Part shown: in pieces, positions 45,588 to 54,151 of the stretch
Layout: every line of letters starts with the position of its first letter
Position numbering within the stretch: the stretch's first letter is position 1
The notes under the pieces: generated by a model
The model's database searches: none
What the model was told of the DNA's origin: nothing
What the model saw: only the letters and a program-made list of their open reading frames with translations
Program-made: the position numbers and the translations under genes
NCBI RefSeq assembly: GCF_018069865.1
Contig: NZ_JAGQDG010000001.1
Coordinates: 1 to 64,000 of the forward strand
DNA: 64,000 nucleotides
Origin: Ideonella paludis
Lineage (GTDB): Bacteria > Pseudomonadota > Gammaproteobacteria > Burkholderiales > Burkholderiaceae_C
Reading direction: 5' to 3'

Positions 45588-46564
45588 GGGGGCACCTTTC
45601 CGTCAATGCGCCAGCGATGCAGAGGATAGGCCAATCGGCGCGGCAGGACGATGAGCAACAGCGTCAGCAGCCAGCCGGGCGTGTAGCAGACAGCGCGCAC
45701 CCGCCACAGCAGGCTCAGTGCCAAGCGGCGGTGGCCGCTCACCACGGCCGTGCGCGCCAAGAAGAGCCGGTAGTGCGTGACGTAACGCAAGCTTGAGGCG
45801 CGCAGCGGTGCAGGGCATTCACCCTGGCGCACGCGCTGCACCATGCGCTCGGCAAAGGGCGGCTCGCTGCGAGCGGCGGTTTGGCTGGAGAGGCCGGTGG
45901 GGTCGACCACCCGGCCAATCAAAGGCAAGGCGATGAATGCAAGGGGCGTGCGCTCGGCAACACGAAACCACATGTCCAGGTCTTCGCCATGGGACTCGCC
46001 CACCGCGAAGCCAGCAGGCATGCGCTGGAGCAAGGATCGCTTGACGGCCAAGGAGCTGGACATCATGGTCAGGCCACGCATCCAGCGTGCCGGCAGGTCT
46101 TCAATGAGCTCGATGTGCTCGAGGTGAAGCGCCGGGGCCGGGGCCTGCACCGCCTGCTGCCACCAGGCCAGCGCGGCCGGCGGCTCAACATCCACGGCCC
46201 CTGTGGCCAGCATCTCGCACTGCGGCGCATGCTGCGCCAACCAACGCAAGGTGCTGAGGAAGCTGGGATGCTGCAGATCATCAGCGTCCAGAAAGACACA
46301 CCAGCGCCCGGTGGCGGCAGCCATGCCCGTATTGCGGGCTTGGGACACGCCGCCGTTCGGCTGGCCAATCAGGTGGATGCGCGGGTCTGCCATGGCGCGG
46401 ACCAGCTCGGCGCTGCCGTCCGTGGAGCCGTCGTCCACCACCACGATGTTGAAGTCGGGCTCGCGCTGCGCCAGCACGCTGCGCAAGGTGGCCTGGATGT
46501 ACTCGCGCTTGTTATAGAGCGCGATGACCACGGTGAACAAAGGCTCGGCGGGCTCAGGGCGCAC
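45584..46564 (-). CDS. GT2 family glycosyltransferase
   Basis: About 326 residues. The GTG at 46564 is preferred because GGAGG lies six bases upstream; an in-frame GTG at 46588 has no such site. The GT-A domain is clear: FTVVIALYNKREYIQATLRS, FNIVVVDDGSTDGSAELV and GRWCVFLDADDLQHPSFL. It ends with basic, hydrophobic residues (LTLLLIVLPRRLAYPLHRW) that may touch the membrane. The start overlaps the Wzy-like gene by 11 bp. One sugar of the repeat unit is presumably added here. Confidence 0.9.
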   Translation of the reverse strand: MRPEPAEPLFTVVIALYNKREYIQATLRSVLAQREPDFNIVVVDDGSTDGSAELVRAMADPRIHLIGQPNGGVSQARNTGMAAATGRWCVFLDADDLQHPSFLSTLRWLAQHAPQCEMLATGAVDVEPPAALAWWQQAVQAPAPALHLEHIELIEDLPARWMRGLTMMSSSLAVKRSLLQRMPAGFAVGESHGEDLDMWFRVAERTPLAFIALPLIGRVVDPTGLSSQTAARSEPPFAERMVQRVRQGECPAPLRASSLRYVTHYRLFLARTAVVSGHRRLALSLLWRVRAVCYTPGWLLTLLLIVLPRRLAYPLHRWRIDGKVPP

Positions 46565-47966
46565 GCTGGGCCTCCGCGCGGGTGCCACCCGGTGCCAGGG
46601 CCGAGCCCAAGACCACCAGCAGCACCATGTGATAGAAATTAGCCAGGCCGATGCCGGTCAGTGACAGCGGCACTTCGGTGACGGAAAAGGCCAGCAAGAT
46701 CATCAGCAAAGCGAGGCTCAAACCCCGGCTGGGCTTGGCGACGCGCCAAGCCGCTGCGACGATGACCAAGAGATAGACCACCGCACCGACCAAGCCCACC
46801 CAGCCGGCGCGGGCCAGGCTGTCGACGAACTGGTTGTGCGCATGGGTGGCAGAGCTCATTTGCACAGCCGCGCGATGGGCCTCATCAAACAAGGGCATGC
46901 CGTAGCCAAAGAGCTGGCTTTGCTGCCATTCTTCAAGGGCCACAGCCCAGATGCGATCGCGGCCGGTCAGGCTCATCAACTGCGCCCCTTCTGACGAGGC
47001 CCAGTAGCTGTTCAGTCGCTCGCCCATCTCCCCCGAGGCCACCCAGGCCAAGCCACCGAGCGAGCCCAGCAGCAGCAGCCCATAGACGGCCACCACCCAG
47101 CCACGTGCACCGGGCTGCGACAGGCTGCGCCAAGTGGGCAGCCGGCCTTGGTAGGCCATGATCATGGGCAGGACCAGGGCCAAAGTCAGCCACACGGTTT
47201 TGGACTGGGCCAGCAGCACCACCAGCGCGCAGGTCCACAAGGCCAGGCGCTGCAGCCCAAGCCGCGCATAGGGGACGTAGAGCAAAACCACCCAGGTGGT
47301 GGCGGCCACGCCGGCCAAAGAAATGGGGTGCGGCGCGAGGCCTGCCAAGCGGGGAAGGCCGTCGATCAGGCCTTGCTCGTAGCCACGCTGCAAGGCCAGG
47401 TCAGGCCAGACCCCCCCCAGCAGCAAGCTAAGGCCACAGAACAGGGCTTGGGCATCGCGAAACCACCGCAAGGTTTGCTGCGTGGCCAGGCGGTCGAGGC
47501 ACAGCAGGCCGATGCCGACGGGCAGTGCATACACCCAATAGCTTTGAAAGCTGGGGTGCCTGCCCCACCAAGCAGGCGAGGCCACTTGCGTGGCCCACAG
47601 CAGAGCGAAGGCCAGCATGAGCACCAACCGCAGCGAGAAAGCGGGCTCTTGAGAGCGCAGCCAGCGCACGATGGCATCCACCGCGCCCCACAAGGCGATG
47701 ACGGACGCCAGGCGGATGCTCCACTCCCCGGCCCAAGAGGCGGTGACTGAGACGTCGGCAACAATGCCGCTGGCGTCGAAGCTGCGGCCCGTGGTGGCCA
47801 TGGACACCGCGGCAGCCGCCACCTGGGTGGGAAAGAACCAAGGCATCAAGCCCTGGGTGCTCAAGCGCCCCGACAAGCGCAGGGCGAACCACAGGCCCAG
47901 GATCGCCAAGACCGCACCCAGCCAGCCCAGGGCCCCGCCCACCACCATGGCGCTGAGATCAGCCAT
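46554..47966 (-). CDS. O-antigen ligase/Wzy-like polymerase
   Basis: A 470-residue inner-membrane protein with about eleven or twelve hydrophobic helices. The large periplasmic loop typical of O-antigen ligase and Wzy proteins is near residues 325-395: SLTGRDRIWAVALEEW, LFGYGMP, SATHAHNQFVDSLARAGWVG. It would polymerise lipid-linked repeat units after flipping. It is the only polymerase-like gene in the window, which suits a Wzx/Wzy-type route with the flippase at 37731-39212 and EpsF as length regulator. It overlaps the GT4 gene upstream by 8 bp. Confidence 0.9.
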   Translation of the reverse strand: MADLSAMVVGGALGWLGAVLAILGLWFALRLSGRLSTQGLMPWFFPTQVAAAAVSMATTGRSFDASGIVADVSVTASWAGEWSIRLASVIALWGAVDAIVRWLRSQEPAFSLRLVLMLAFALLWATQVASPAWWGRHPSFQSYWVYALPVGIGLLCLDRLATQQTLRWFRDAQALFCGLSLLLGGVWPDLALQRGYEQGLIDGLPRLAGLAPHPISLAGVAATTWVVLLYVPYARLGLQRLALWTCALVVLLAQSKTVWLTLALVLPMIMAYQGRLPTWRSLSQPGARGWVVAVYGLLLLGSLGGLAWVASGEMGERLNSYWASSEGAQLMSLTGRDRIWAVALEEWQQSQLFGYGMPLFDEAHRAAVQMSSATHAHNQFVDSLARAGWVGLVGAVVYLLVIVAAAWRVAKPSRGLSLALLMILLAFSVTEVPLSLTGIGLANFYHMVLLVVLGSALAPGGTRAEAQRAP

Positions 47967-49089
47967 AGGCCCGCTCCCGATGGGTGGCTGACGCGGCCCG
48001 CGCCAACAGCCCCTGCAAGGTGGCGGCGACGGCCTCTACCGCATGCGCGGCCACGCTGTGCTGGCCGCCTTGGGCCAGGCGGGCGCGCTCGGCAGGCTGC
48101 GTGCGCAGGCGCTGCACGGCGGCCACAAAGTCCGGGGCCGTCGCAGCGATCAGGCAGTTGACGTTGGCTCGCAGGTCGTAGTGTTCGCAGGCGGCGATCA
48201 CGGGGGTCTCGGCCATCCAGGCATCACCGATCTGGCCCCAACCCATGCCGTCGCCGGGGGAGAGGATGCAAAAAGCGCGGGCGATCAAGGCTTCGGCCTC
48301 GGCGCGCGGCAGGGACTCTTGCCACTGGACCCGCGCACCGCCCGCCGCTTGGATGCGCTCAAGCGCAGCTTGCCCAATGGCGTCGAGCGCCGGGCCCACC
48401 ACGCGGACTTGCAGGTCGGGGATCTCAGCCAAGGCCTGCGCCAGATAGACACCCAGGCGCTCGGCCCCTTTGGCGCGGAAGAGGGAGCCGATGTAGACCA
48501 GGGTGGAGAGGTCGCGCTCGCTCTGCGGCAGGGGGTGCGCTGCAGCCTGGCGCAGGTGCGGCCACGGCAGGTAGGCCACGGCATCGCCCGCTTGGAAGTG
48601 CACCTGCTCTTGCGGGTCAGAAATGCAAACGGTGTGCGCCTGGGCCAGGGTGCGCCGCCGCACACGCTGCGCCATCAGCCCGCGCAGGGGGGAGATGCCA
48701 AGGTAGTCGCGCCGGCGCAGCCAACGCTGGTCGGCATAGAAGTATTCGGTATGCAGCAACACCGGGGCGTGTACCTCGCGGCCCAAAGCCACGGCCAGCG
48801 CCAGATGCTCTCTCGGGCCCGCGAACAGCACGTCGGGTTGAAAGGCCTGTGCCAAGGCCAGAATCTCAGGGCTCAGGCGCAGCGGAAAGGCCTGCTCGAC
48901 CCAGGTGATCGAGAGCCCCCCATGCTGCGCCCGGCTCAGCGGGGCGCGGCGGGCTTTGAGCTGGTCATGCCGGGGCGCAACGACCTGCACGGCCACAGCC
49001 CAGCGGTCTGCCAGGGCTTGCCAGACATGCGACATCTCGTTGAGTTGGGCGTCATATCCAGCGGAGATGACCATTACCTTCAGTGCCAT
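47959..49089 (-). CDS. GT4-like glycosyltransferase
   Basis: A 376-residue GT-B protein heading the minus-strand operon. KVMVISAGYDAQLNEMSHVW is the N-terminal strand-loop, and STLVYIGSLFRAKGAERLGV marks the C-domain start near residue 195. Near residue 270 is a variant donor site (AFCILSPGDGMGWGQIGDAW) in which the usual EX7E is not obvious. It is GT4-like but perhaps of a divergent family. Its 5' side faces the GH5 gene across 100 bp that must hold two divergent promoters, none of which I could define with confidence. Confidence 0.8.
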   Translation of the reverse strand: MALKVMVISAGYDAQLNEMSHVWQALADRWAVAVQVVAPRHDQLKARRAPLSRAQHGGLSITWVEQAFPLRLSPEILALAQAFQPDVLFAGPREHLALAVALGREVHAPVLLHTEYFYADQRWLRRRDYLGISPLRGLMAQRVRRRTLAQAHTVCISDPQEQVHFQAGDAVAYLPWPHLRQAAAHPLPQSERDLSTLVYIGSLFRAKGAERLGVYLAQALAEIPDLQVRVVGPALDAIGQAALERIQAAGGARVQWQESLPRAEAEALIARAFCILSPGDGMGWGQIGDAWMAETPVIAACEHYDLRANVNCLIAATAPDFVAAVQRLRTQPAERARLAQGGQHSVAAHAVEAVAATLQGLLARAASATHRERAYG

Positions 49090-49189
49090 GGCTGCGGTTG
49101 AACTTCCAGCGCATGCGGGACCGCGCTATGGTGTGGGGGTCAAAATAGATCGTTAATGTGTAGCGAATTGTACGCAGGGGCGCTTCACC

Positions 49190-50320
49190 ATGGCCCATTC
49201 ATTCAGGGATACCGCAGATATGACGCTCCGACGCACGCAGCCAGCCCACAGCGCTGTCTTGAAGTTCACGCTGGCGGGCGTTTTGACGGTCGCGTGGGCC
49301 GCCGTTTTGGGGGCCACATCGGCGGCCCAGGCCGCACCACCGGGGCCGGAGTGCGCCAATGTCTCGGCCCAGACCTGTGCCTTGGCGGCGCGCCTGGGGC
49401 GCGGGGTGAATTTGGGCGACATCTATGACCCGCCGCAAGAAGGCGACTGGGGCCAGAAGATGCAGCCGGAGTTCATTGACCTGGCGACCAAGCATTTCAA
49501 GACGGTGCGGCTGCCGGTGCGCTGGAGCAACCATGCCTCGCTGGACGCCGCAGCCACCTTGGACGAAGGCTTTGCGCGGCGCGTGGACGCCAGCATTGAG
49601 GCCTTGCTGGCCCGGGGCGTGGTGGTGATCGTGAATGTGCACCACTACAACCAACTGCACGGCAGTGCGCTGCACCGGGGTGAAAGCGAAGTGGCCCCTG
49701 AGGTGGTGGAGGCGCGCTTTCTCAACATCTGGCGGCAGTTGGCCGAGCGCTACAAGAACAAGCCGGACCGGCTGATCTTTGAGTTATTGAACGAGCCCCA
49801 CGACAAGCTGGACGGTGAGCCCTGGAATGTACTGCTGCGCAAGGCCTTGGCGGTGGTGCGCAGCAGCAACCCCAACCGCACGGTGATGATTGGCCCGAGC
49901 TCCTGGGGCCACCCCAAGGATTTGCCACGGCTGCGGCTGCCCGCCGACAAACATCTGATCGTGAGTTTTCACACCTACGACCCCTTTGCCTTCACCCACC
50001 AGGGCGCAGAGTGGCTGCCCGCCAAGTTTCCGGCCGGCCAGCCCTGCTGCGACGCGACCCAACACGCCCAGGCCGTGGCGCCCATTGAGGCGGCTTATCA
50101 GTGGAGCGTGAAGGCGGGTGTGCCGGTGCACTTGGGCGAGTTCGGCACCCTGAACCGCGCGCCCATGGAGGCGCGTGCGGCCTGGGCCCGCATCATGCGG
50201 GACGCAGCCGAGCGACGCGGCATCGGCTGGACTTACTGGGGCTTGGTGGGCGGCTTTGGCCTGTGGGATGCGCCGCGCCGCCAGTGGCATGAGCCGCTGC
50301 GGGCCGCCTTGTTGGACTAG
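49190..50320 (+). CDS. Secreted glycoside hydrolase family 5 enzyme
   Basis: A 376-residue GH5 enzyme (endoglucanase/mannanase type). Catalytic acid/base Glu202 is in IFELLNEPHD and the nucleophile Glu317 in PVHLGEFGT; VRLPVRWSNH and VIVNVHHYNQ are further family marks. The signal peptide spans roughly residues 21-48 (FTLAGVLTVAWAAVLGATSA); a start at the second ATG (49220, AGGGAT eleven bases upstream) would give a more usual N-region. It may trim or release the exopolymer, as glycosidases in such loci often do. It stands alone between the glycosyltransferase operon and the PEP-CTERM gene. Confidence 0.93.
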   Translation: MAHSFRDTADMTLRRTQPAHSAVLKFTLAGVLTVAWAAVLGATSAAQAAPPGPECANVSAQTCALAARLGRGVNLGDIYDPPQEGDWGQKMQPEFIDLATKHFKTVRLPVRWSNHASLDAAATLDEGFARRVDASIEALLARGVVVIVNVHHYNQLHGSALHRGESEVAPEVVEARFLNIWRQLAERYKNKPDRLIFELLNEPHDKLDGEPWNVLLRKALAVVRSSNPNRTVMIGPSSWGHPKDLPRLRLPADKHLIVSFHTYDPFAFTHQGAEWLPAKFPAGQPCCDATQHAQAVAPIEAAYQWSVKAGVPVHLGEFGTLNRAPMEARAAWARIMRDAAERRGIGWTYWGLVGGFGLWDAPRRQWHEPLRAALLD

Positions 50321-50456
50321 GCTTGCTCTCCGGATTGCGAGATGCTGCGCATTGGGCGAGGCTCCCCACACTGAATTTGTGACTAAAGTAACAGAGGCAG
50401 CGCCTGCGCAGAGCCCAAGGGCGTTTGTTGCCAGGGGGCGGTTCTAAACTGGCCTC

Positions 50457-50759
50457 ATGCGATCTCTGCTGACCTCCACCGCCACCGCCTTGCTGCTTGC
50501 CCTGCCGGCCAGCACCTGGGCCGTGCAGGCTCGTGCGGACGTCAACCCAGCGCCCAGCGCGGCCGCTTCAGCGCCCGCAGCCCCCAAGGCCGCCGACAGC
50601 TTTGCCGTCTTGAGCGCCCCCAGCGCCCAGCAAGAAGCCGCCAGCGCCGCCCGCTTGGCCGAGCCGCCCCCGCTGCCGACACCCGAGCCCAAGACACTGG
50701 CCATGATGCTGGCCGGTTTGGCCGCGTTGGGCTTGGCGGCCAGCCGCCGCCGCGGCTGA
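50457..50759 (+). CDS. Very small PEP-CTERM protein, likely exosortase substrate
   Basis: A 100-residue protein. The N-terminal signal peptide is LLTSTATALLLALPASTWA. The middle (about residues 29-72) is a low-complexity alanine/proline/serine stretch. The C-terminus is a textbook PEP-CTERM sorting signal: TPEPKT at 75-80, a short hydrophobic helix (LAMMLAGLAALGLAA) and the basic tail SRRR. After removal of both signals only about 50 residues remain, with no cysteine. It is the only such signal in the window, and XrtB is encoded at 35379-36260. It follows the GH5 gene by 136 bp and may be separately transcribed. Confidence 0.85.
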   Translation: MRSLLTSTATALLLALPASTWAVQARADVNPAPSAAASAPAAPKAADSFAVLSAPSAQQEAASAARLAEPPPLPTPEPKTLAMMLAGLAALGLAASRRRG

Positions 50760-50771
50760 CAGGCCCTCTTT

Positions 50772-50793
50772 GCAGCGGCTGAGTGGCCGCTGC
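50772..50793. terminator. Hairpin between converging PEP-CTERM gene and ahpF
   Basis: Eight-pair GC-rich stem GCAGCGGC / GCCGCTGC with a six-base loop in the 44 bp between two converging genes. Neither side has a clear U-tract, so it may be a weak bidirectional terminator or an RNA-end stabiliser. Confidence 0.4.
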
Positions 50794-50803
50794 CGCCCCA
50801 ACA

Positions 50804-52360
50804 TTAGCTGCGGATCAGGTGGTCGAAGGCGCTGAGTGCCGCCTTGGCCCCCTCGCCTGACGCGATGATGATCTGCTTGTAAGGCACGGTCGTCACATCG
50901 CCCGCCGCAAAAATGCCCGGCACATTGGTGTGGCACTTGGCGTCGATGACGATCTCGCCAAAGCGGCTGAGCTCGACCACGCCTTTCAAGAACTCGGTAT
51001 TGGGCACCAGGCCGATCTGCACAAACACACCGGCCAACTCAAGGTGGTGCTCTGCTTGGGTGGCACGGTCTTTGTAGCGCAGGCCGTTGACCTTTTGGCC
51101 GTCGCCGGTGATCTCGGTGGTCTGGGCGTTGGTGTGGATCTCCACGTTCGGCAGGCTCTTGAGCTTGTTGACCAACACGGCATCGGCCTTGAGTTGCTCC
51201 GCAAACTCAATGACGGTGACGTGCTGCACCACGCCGGCCAGGTCAATGGCCGCCTCAACGCCAGAGTTACCCCCGCCAATGACGGCCACCTTCTTGCCCT
51301 TGAAGAGCGGGCCGTCGCAATGCGGGCAATAGGCCACGCCCTTGGTCTTGTACTCCTGCTCGCCAGGCACATTGACATTGCGCCAACGCGCCCCGGTGGT
51401 CAGGATGACCGTCTTGCTCTTCAACTCGGCCCCATTGGCCAGCTTGACCGTGGCCAGGCCGCCCGCCTCAGCAGCGGGCAGCAGCGCGTCGACCTTCTGG
51501 CCACCCATCAGGTCCACCTCGTAGGCGCGCATATGGGCTTCCAGCGCGGCGGCGAACTTGGGCCCTTCAGTCTCTTTGACGGAGATGAAGTTCTCGATGC
51601 CCAGGGTGTCCAGGGTTTGGCCGCCAATGCGCTCGGCCACCACACCCGTGCGGATGCCTTTGCGCGCGGCGTACACCGCAGCCGCAGCGCCTGCCGGGCC
51701 ACCGCCGACGATCAGCACGTCATAAGGGGCTTTGTCGGCCAGGCGTGCAGCGTCGCGCGCGGCAGCGCCGGTGTCTACCTTGGCCAAGATGTCGCTGAGT
51801 TCCATGCGGCCCGAGCCAAAGGTGGCGTCGTTCAGGAACACCGCGGGCACGGCCATGATCTGGCGCTCTTCGACCTCGGCTTGGAACAGGCCGCCATCGA
51901 TGGCGACATGGCTGATGCGGGGGTTGAGGATGGCCATCAGGTTGAGCGCCTGCACCACGTCCGGGCAGTTGTGGCAGGTCAGGCTCATCCAGGTGGTGAA
52001 GTGCAGGTCGGCGTCCAGCGCTTTGATCTGCTCAATCACCTCGGGCTCGAACTTCGGCGGATGACCGCCGGCCCACAGCAGCGCCAGCAGCAGCGAGGTG
52101 AACTCGTGCCCCATCGGCAGGGCCGCAAAGTGCACGCCCATGTGGTGGCCCACGCGGGTGATCTGAAATGAGGGCTTGCGGGCAAAGTTGCCGTCGAAGC
52201 GGGCGCTGATCTTGGCCGGCGCAATCGCGGCGATCTCGGTGACCAGCTCGCGGATGTCGGCAGCGCCTTGAGAACCATCGAGGCTGGCAATCAGCTCAAT
52301 GGGCTGGGTGATGCGCTCGAAATAAGAGGCCAGTTGGCCTTTGGTGTTGTCGTCCAGCAT
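50804..52360 (-). CDS. ahpF: Alkyl hydroperoxide reductase subunit F
   Basis: A 518-residue cytoplasmic flavoprotein that passes electrons from NADH to AhpC. The N-terminal double-thioredoxin-like domain has the Cys129/Cys132 pair ([12 protein letters not shown]). The FAD-binding loop is [20 protein letters not shown]. The second redox pair is in AYCPHCDGP near residues 343-346, followed by the NADH loop [17 protein letters not shown]. Length and order of domains are normal. It lies downstream of ahpC with 169 bp between, containing two inverted repeats that may reduce ahpF expression relative to ahpC. Confidence 0.97.
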   Translation of the reverse strand: MLDDNTKGQLASYFERITQPIELIASLDGSQGAADIRELVTEIAAIAPAKISARFDGNFARKPSFQITRVGHHMGVHFAALPMGHEFTSLLLALLWAGGHPPKFEPEVIEQIKALDADLHFTTWMSLTCHNCPDVVQALNLMAILNPRISHVAIDGGLFQAEVEERQIMAVPAVFLNDATFGSGRMELSDILAKVDTGAAARDAARLADKAPYDVLIVGGGPAGAAAAVYAARKGIRTGVVAERIGGQTLDTLGIENFISVKETEGPKFAAALEAHMRAYEVDLMGGQKVDALLPAAEAGGLATVKLANGAELKSKTVILTTGARWRNVNVPGEQEYKTKGVAYCPHCDGPLFKGKKVAVIGGGNSGVEAAIDLAGVVQHVTVIEFAEQLKADAVLVNKLKSLPNVEIHTNAQTTEITGDGQKVNGLRYKDRATQAEHHLELAGVFVQIGLVPNTEFLKGVVELSRFGEIVIDAKCHTNVPGIFAAGDVTTVPYKQIIIASGEGAKAALSAFDHLIRS

Positions 52361-52401
52361 GGTGGCGGTCCTTGTGCGGTGTGTTCAGGCGAGGTCTGTC
52401 T

Positions 52402-52454
52402 GGCCTCGTTGAAAGCACCCTTGGGGCTGGCCGCTGGGCGCTTTCAACGAGGCC
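52402..52454. repeat. Perfect 15-bp inverted repeat between ahpC and ahpF
   Basis: GGCCTCGTTGAAAGC at 52402-52416 is repeated as its exact reverse complement at 52440-52454, with 23 bases between. The transcript can fold into a 15-pair stem. There is no U-tract, so a plain terminator is unlikely; RNA processing or a protective stem within the ahpC-ahpF mRNA fits better. A site for a DNA-binding protein is also possible. Confidence 0.7.
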
Positions 52455-52478
52455 TGATCGGGTGATCGGGCCGGGAGA

Positions 52479-52505
52479 AAGAAGCGACCTTGTGGGCCGC
52501 TTCTT
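52479..52505 (-). terminator. Hairpin after ahpC (weak intrinsic terminator)
   Basis: Eight-pair stem AAGAAGCG / CGCTTCTT with an eleven-base loop, 25 bases past the ahpC stop. On the minus strand the stem runs into TTTCT, a weak U-tract, so partial termination between ahpC and ahpF is plausible. Confidence 0.5.
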
Positions 52506-52529
52506 GGGCTAACAACACAGATCGTGAAA

Positions 52530-53093
52530 TTAGATCTTGCCGACCAGGTCGATCGAAGGAGCCAAGGTCTTGGCGCCTTCCTTCCACTTGGCGGGGCACA
52601 CTTGGCCGGGGTTGGCGGCGGTGTATTGAGCAGCCTTCAGCTTGCGCAGGGTCTCCGACACGTCGCGGGCGATTTCGTTGGAGTGCACTTCCATGGTCTT
52701 GATCACGCCATCGGGGTTGACCACGAAGGTGCCGCGCAGGGCCAGGCCTTCTTCAGGGATGTGCACGCCGAAGGCGTTGGTCAGCGCGTGGGTAGGGTCG
52801 CCCACCAGCGGGAACTTGGCCTTGCCCACGGCAGGGGAAGTCTCGTGCCACACCTTGTGCGAGAAGTGGGTGTCGGTGGTGACGATGTAGACCTCAGCGC
52901 CCGCAGCTTGGAAAGCGGCGTAGTTGTCCGCAGCGTCTTCGATCTCGGTGGGGCAGTTGAAGGTGAAGGCGGCCGGCATGAAGATCAGCACGGACCACTT
53001 GCCCTTGAGGCTGGCGTCGCTGACTTCGATGAACTTGCCATTGTGGAAGGCTTGGGCCTTGAAGGGCTGGACTTGGGTGTTGATCAGAGACAT
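52530..53093 (-). CDS. ahpC: Alkyl hydroperoxide reductase subunit C (peroxiredoxin)
   Basis: A 187-residue typical 2-Cys peroxiredoxin that reduces hydrogen peroxide and organic peroxides in the cytoplasm. The peroxidatic Cys47 is in AFTFNCPTE and the resolving Cys166 in GQVCPAKW. The ATG at 53093 has AAGGA nine bases upstream and matches the family start (MSLINTQVQPFKAQAF); the open frame extends 45 bases further without support. It is recycled by AhpF encoded downstream. Upstream, a palindrome at 53138-53153 could be part of its regulation. Confidence 0.98.
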   Translation of the reverse strand: MSLINTQVQPFKAQAFHNGKFIEVSDASLKGKWSVLIFMPAAFTFNCPTEIEDAADNYAAFQAAGAEVYIVTTDTHFSHKVWHETSPAVGKAKFPLVGDPTHALTNAFGVHIPEEGLALRGTFVVNPDGVIKTMEVHSNEIARDVSETLRKLKAAQYTAANPGQVCPAKWKEGAKTLAPSIDLVGKI

Positions 53094-53440
53094 GTGAAAG
53101 CGTCCTTGGTTGTGGTCAGTGAATAAAGCGCTAGGCATGCATCCGTAGATGCAATGCTTGCTATGTTAGTGGGCTCGGTGCATATTCAGGATTGATTGAT
53201 CGAATCGCGCGTATTGGATTTGCCTATGACGCTGCCCCACAAAAGAAAACTTAGATCAATGTCCTTTTTGGCCCGGCTTTACCGTCTCCATACTGGGGCT
53301 TGCCTTGCGCGCACCCTGTGCTGGGCGTCTGAGTGGCCGATAAGCAGGAAGGCCACGACATCAGACACCCTGAGTTTCGTTGCATTAAGATACATTTAGG
53401 TGTGAAGGGCTCTCAAGGCTGTCACACCGCAGTACAAGCC
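53094..53440. promoter_or_regulatory. Divergent control region between ahpC and the LuxR-type gene
   Basis: 347 bp without a gene. It contains a palindrome TGCATC-CGTA-GATGCA at 53138-53153, 45 bases before the ahpC start, likely close to its promoter. The stretch 53165-53220 is AT-richer (TTCAGGATTGATTGATCG). No clear OxyR site could be read by eye. Short open frames here have no recognisable product. Confidence 0.4.
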
Positions 53441-54151
53441 ATGAAAACAGATCCATCTGCCCAGGGAATACCGCTGTTCGAATCGACCGTCGAGGTCATC
53501 AACTATGTGGGGCCAGAGCGCCGAAGCCGCGGCAATGGCCTGTGGCAGCTGTTGGCGGCGGTCTTGGACGAGGTGGATTACGGCTTGATGTTGGTCGCCG
53601 ATGGGGGCCGCGTGCTGCATGCGAACCACTTCGCCCGCCAGATGTTGGAGGACGGGCACTGGCTGGAAATCCGTGCCGGCAAGCTCAGAGCCCCCAACCC
53701 CAAGTGCCAAACTCAGTTGCTGGACGCCATCTCGGGGGCCCAGCACAAGGACGCCCGCACCATGATCAACGTGGCCCTGGAGGGCAAGGCCGCCGTGGGC
53801 TTGAGCGTGGTGCCCTTGCCGATTGCGGTCGCCCCGGATGTCCACACCCAGCGGCCGGTGCTGATCACGCTGCAGCGCTCGCAATTGGTCGAGGCCCTGT
53901 CCGTGGGCGCCTTTGCTCGGGCGCACGGCCTGTCGCGCCGTGAGGAAGAGGTGCTGGGTTGCCTGTGCGCCGGCATGAAGCCCAGCGCGATTGCCCAAAA
54001 GCTGCAGATCAGCGAGGGCACCATTCGCACCCATGTGCACAACCTCAAGGTCAAGGCGCATTGCAACAGCATGGTGGAGCTGGTCAAGCGCGTGGCGGTG
54101 CTGCCACCGATCATGACCGCGCTGAAGGCCGGCCCTCTGGCGCCTCAGTAA
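53441..54151 (+). CDS. LuxR-family transcriptional regulator
   Basis: A 236-residue regulator from the ATG at 53441; the frame is open 108 bases upstream without a good start. The C-terminal LuxR helix-turn-helix runs from about residue 165: HGLSRREEEVLGCLCAGMKP, AIAQKLQISEGTIRTHVHNL. The N-terminal part (LDEVDYGLMLVADGGRVLHA) looks PAS-like and may sense a ligand. It is not a two-component receiver. Its position between ahpC and a hexose transferase gene suggests it regulates one of them, but this is unproven. Its 3' end overlaps the converging transferase gene by 7 bp. Confidence 0.85.
   Translation: MKTDPSAQGIPLFESTVEVINYVGPERRSRGNGLWQLLAAVLDEVDYGLMLVADGGRVLHANHFARQMLEDGHWLEIRAGKLRAPNPKCQTQLLDAISGAQHKDARTMINVALEGKAAVGLSVVPLPIAVAPDVHTQRPVLITLQRSQLVEALSVGAFARAHGLSRREEEVLGCLCAGMKPSAIAQKLQISEGTIRTHVHNLKVKAHCNSMVELVKRVAVLPPIMTALKAGPLAPQ

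Noticed and set aside
53165-53220. OxyR-binding site upstream of ahpC
   Set aside because: No convincing ATAG-N7-CTAT arrangement could be read.
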